Source: Aquimarina sp. TRL1 (GTDB lineage Bacteria; Bacteroidota; Bacteroidia; Flavobacteriales; Flavobacteriaceae). From it: a stretch of 64,000 nucleotides of DNA. The stretch spans positions 226,001 to 290,000 of the forward strand of contig NZ_CP053590.1 of the NCBI RefSeq assembly GCF_013365535.1. The letters run 5' to 3'. The notes under the pieces are model-generated. The model worked only from the letters and a program-made list of their open reading frames with translations, had not been told where the DNA came from and ran no database searches. Position numbers and translations under genes: made by a program. Positions 62,501 to 64,000 of this stretch are shown here, in pieces. Numbering within the stretch: position 1 is the stretch's first letter; each line of letters begins with the position of its first letter.

Positions 62501-62793
62501 CAAATTTCCAGTGCTTTTTCTGCTTGTTGTAGTGATTTTTCTAAAGCATTAGATCTCCATAGATTCTCTGAAACCTTATTATAGCAGCTAGCTACTCGCT
62601 CCCAAGATGCTGTTTCTTTATAAATGACTAATGCCTTATTAAAAAGAGCTATAGATGCTTTATAATTTTTATGCGTCAACAATGAATCTGCTTCTTTATA
62701 ATACGTAAAAGCAACTAAGGTATCTTTTGATGTCTGAGCAATATTAACTCCGGTGAAAAAGAAAAGGAAACAATATATTATTTTTTTTATCAT
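59539..62793 (-). CDS. TPR-CHAT membrane protein
   Basis: 1084 residues, signal peptide ending VNIAQ. Residues about 25-480 are at least ten TPRs with the refrain ALxYYKKSLxIxxK, then a helical linker. The CHAT caspase-like domain at about 790-1045 has the catalytic pair His 906 in HLALHAE and Cys 953 in LSACNTGSG, and the usual MSLGNAFQYAGTKSLLLSSW and FYWGSFYILGD blocks. A transmembrane helix (about 1056-1076) and a basic tail end the protein. CHAT proteases with TPRs act on protein partners. Here the TPRs and protease face the periplasm, so it is more likely an envelope sensor-protease than a Craspase-type effector. A frameshifted relic lies just upstream. Confidence 0.9.
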   Translation of the reverse strand: MIKKIIYCFLFFFTGVNIAQTSKDTLVAFTYYKEADSLLTHKNYKASIALFNKALVIYKETASWERVASCYNKVSENLWRSNALEKSLQQAEKALEICNNHLSENHPEEANAYANIGNYYEGKGNFKNVLPNYEKALKIREKIFPELHVSIADSYKDMGIFYYYTRKNKKAITCYKKALSIYQKVLEPEHKKIGNTYNNIGIIYDELEKYDLALIFYKKSLAIDIKKRGENHSDVAYTYVNIGLTYSNMKQFDKELSYGKKALRILKKEQDTIGLGGVYQNLGNLYDRRGETNKALQYYKKSLNLRQKIYGDKHPEVAGSLINVGLTYQNLGLEKGLSYCYKGLEIFKNAYGENNSIIADMYQNLGTTYQTKKEFDTALNYYKKSLKIRQENLSKTHLDIVRSHYNLGSLYKDQEKHVIALDYYKKGLDIIKESGKISKFTSIFYNNIGRIYFEQHDYDKALSFFDKALISNTKKHYTEITANVFDPEHYYFKEKLFNALLGKAKTLHELYKKHQRTDDLKQCIKIYQNLDVLVSRFRQSYQNYKDKINFAGEAKEMYAHAIKLHLHSYQTTKDKNSLEQVFYYIERSKSHTLKELLNDTNAKNFSELPEDIIALEATLKTNKAFYQSQIVRQQSKDSIDLTYIEEYENKLFDTNHKQDSLAKVLEKKYPKYYKLKYNKKLISIKEIQDAINDKTTILDFFVTDNTIYAFIISKNTISVKELFITDLSEKVQNLTEAIVSKNTVAYKKVAYSLYQELLFPLRETIIGDELIIVPDSSLWHVNFDLLLTKENKTNNPRELDYLLRDYAISYANSGHLLFDSPENETKQFETRDECLAFSFSDTETETTETISLAALRDVGYDLPGTRQEITSISKIFDGQYYYGTAAREANFKKNADRYKIIHLALHAELDPQFPHRSKLYFNKVNDSLEDNLLYAYELFALTIPAELTVLSACNTGSGKVANGEGIMSLGNAFQYAGTKSLLLSSWEVSDKTTPILMKDFYANLRKGMSKAKALQQAKLNFFNTTEVFYTKPFYWGSFYILGDTSPITMNNDMNYNYVVWGGVILICLLGFFILILKRKGKIFR

Positions 62794-62862
62794 AGCGGTT
62801 TTTTAAACAATGTGTATGTAGTAGTCGTATGTTGTATAACCTTATATTTTTTGGTTTGATTT

Positions 62863-63255
62863 CTAAAGATGGCTCACTAGGAAGCACGATAAACTCTTGG
62901 TTTGTTTTTTAGTGCCCCCTCTTTCTAAACAAATAATACCTTGAAACCAATGTGCTACTTTAACTTTTTTTTCAGTAGGATAACTGACAAGGCGATCGAA
63001 GATTGTTAAAGCTGTAGTGGTATTTCCTATTGTATAATTTGACAATGTGCTTAGTAATAAAAATTTTCATGGATATCCTTACTATCATCTTCTGTGGTCA
63101 TGAGTATCTCTAATCTGGAGTACAATGCTAGAAAAGTCTCTTCCAAAAACTTATTAAAAGGAAATTCATTTCCTTGAATTGTATCGTTAATTATTTTTTG
63201 CACTTCATTTTCCTCTATACATAAGGTCCCCAGGATAATTGTTATAAAAAATGTA
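62863..63255 (-). pseudogene. Frameshifted small TPR-like protein gene
   Basis: Two frames join near 63055: IILGTLCIEENEVQKII ... EFPFNKFLEETFLALYSRLE, then SNYTIGNTTTALTIFDRLVS and YPTEKKVKVAHWFQGIICLE. The second part has the look of the short TPR adaptors that accompany signalling genes in this phylum. There is no start codon and one frameshift. Boundaries are approximate. Confidence 0.5.
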
Positions 63256-63460
63256 AATTTAAGTATTTGTATAGAAAATTACAGAAAATACTTAAGGATT
63301 ATATAAATACTCTTAAAAAATTGATAATATATTGATTTTATAAAAAAAAGAAGCGATTAGCATATAATAAAGTAAGGCACCTACTATTCTCTGTTACAGA
63401 TTCCCGGTTTTCTCTGATCTCGTATCAAAAAGTTCGAACTTCGAATGCTCCGGACAACCA

Positions 63461-63496
63461 AAAAAGGACAAGCTTATAATAAACTTGCCCTTTTTT
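63461..63496 (-). terminator. Terminator of the DUF3526 permease gene
   Basis: Arms around AAAAAGGxCAAG/CTTGxCCTTTTT at 63461-63472 and 63484-63496 with a T-run on the minus strand. 63256-63460 shows nothing. Confidence 0.75.
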
Positions 63497-63520
63497 AAAA
63501 AAAATCAAACGCTTTTGATC

Positions 63521-64000
63521 TTATAATCTCCTTATCATAGGTATCGATAGTAATATAACAATGCCTGAAGCGATTAGTAACGGTATTATTCCCCGTATGG
63601 GTTTTGAAATCACTTCTGTTTGGTGATACGCTGGTTTAAATTGGCTCCAATCGACAGTATCAGCATGCTTCCCGTCAAATATTTTTGGATAGAAAAACAA
63701 TCTCAGTTTTTCATGAAATGCATGAGTTCCTTCTAAATATTTCATTTGTTGACTCATACTCGTTCCTGCTAACTGATTAAAAACAAGTTGCAAATGCATG
63801 TTAGGAATTACAGATGCAATCCGTCTGCTGGCTTCTTCTCGTAATTTGATTTTTTCTCCTAAAGCTTCTTGTTCTTCTTTGGAATCATCATCTCCCATCT
63901 GTTGCATGGCATAATACCATAACCAGTTGAACCCTTCTGTTGGATACCCGTATTTTTCAAATTGTGGGTAATGTTTATAAAATTTCTGTATCGTAGCTAA
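63521..64000 (-). CDS. ABC-2 permease, DUF3526 type, C-terminal part
   Basis: The frame is open to the right edge, giving 159 residues. They read YKHYPQFEKYGYPTEGFNWLWYYA, then RRIASVIPNMHLQLVFNQLAGTSM and AFHEKLRLFFYPKIFDG, the pattern of the extracytoplasmic part of DUF3526 ABC-2 transporter permeases, followed by one C-terminal transmembrane helix (about the last 22 residues). In this family the permease works with an ABC ATPase that would be to the right of the window. Confidence 0.75.
   Translation of the reverse strand, partial: LATIQKFYKHYPQFEKYGYPTEGFNWLWYYAMQQMGDDDSKEEQEALGEKIKLREEASRRIASVIPNMHLQLVFNQLAGTSMSQQMKYLEGTHAFHEKLRLFFYPKIFDGKHADTVDWSQFKPAYHQTEVISKPIRGIIPLLIASGIVILLSIPMIRRL

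Noticed and set aside
59539..62793. Craspase-like CRISPR type III-E effector
   Set aside because: The CHAT protein has a signal peptide and membrane anchor, and no gRAMP/Cas7-11 gene or array is present.

Overview
The window looks like a chromosomal segment of a marine-type flavobacterium (Bacteroidota, Flavobacteriaceae; Aquimarina or a relative would fit, but I cannot fix the genus). The evidence is low G+C DNA, -7 boxes of the TAnnTTTG type instead of classical -10 boxes, A-rich leaders in place of Shine-Dalgarno sites, type III glutamine synthetase, DUF6443/RHS proteins, LytS/LytTR signalling and many lipoproteins with SC/AC lipoboxes.

Layout. (1) 1-12.4 kb, minus strand: a compact type II secretion / type IV pilus-like assembly operon. 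It holds two lipoproteins, GspC/PilP-like, GspK-like, two minor pseudopilins, GspF, GspG-like pilin, prepilin peptidase, GspE, secretin GspD, GspL/PilN-like and GspM/PilO-like genes, then an OmpH-like fragment. (2) 12.6-19.1 kb: a tail-fibre-like surface protein, a DUF3160/YARHG protein, a CapA-type lipoprotein and purM. (3) 19.2-25.3 kb, minus strand: a complete curli operon (csgA-like, csgB-like, csgE, csgF, csgG) that ends in a TolB-like propeller lipoprotein. (4) 25.7-34.9 kb: housekeeping and signalling genes (glnN, Ca/Na antiporter, HEIGH protease, LytS/LytTR pair, a conserved 51-residue protein, apt).

(5) 35.0-53.6 kb, plus strand: a probable genomic island. It begins in the 3' end of an intact tRNA-Arg(ACG) and ends at an exact 15-bp copy of that tRNA's 3' end, followed by a second strong terminator. 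It carries a surface/barrel protein, two giant YD/RHS proteins, a toxin-immunity pair, an orphan RHS tip with its own putative immunity gene, a secreted protein and an astacin-like protease. At its right end is a three-gene terpenoid cassette: a class I terpene synthase with an intact NSE triad, a YVTN-type beta-propeller, and an FAD monooxygenase. No integrase is visible inside. A 27-bp repeat in inverted orientation flanks the protease, and a diverged third copy closes the terpenoid cassette.

(6) 53.6-64 kb: an eroded accessory zone. It contains IS3-like and IS200-like transposase relics, a small AraC regulator, a dead lipoprotein gene, an intact cholesterol-dependent-cytolysin-like lipoprotein, a 66-residue peptide with a leader of bacteriocin/RiPP type, a TPR-CHAT membrane protease-like protein, a frameshifted relic, and the end of a DUF3526 ABC permease.

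Working together: the pilus/T2SS-like machine and the curli system serve secretion and surface fibres. The island and the zone to its right add competition functions (RHS toxins, pore former, peptide) and a small terpenoid pathway. All functional calls are from sequence inspection without database searches.
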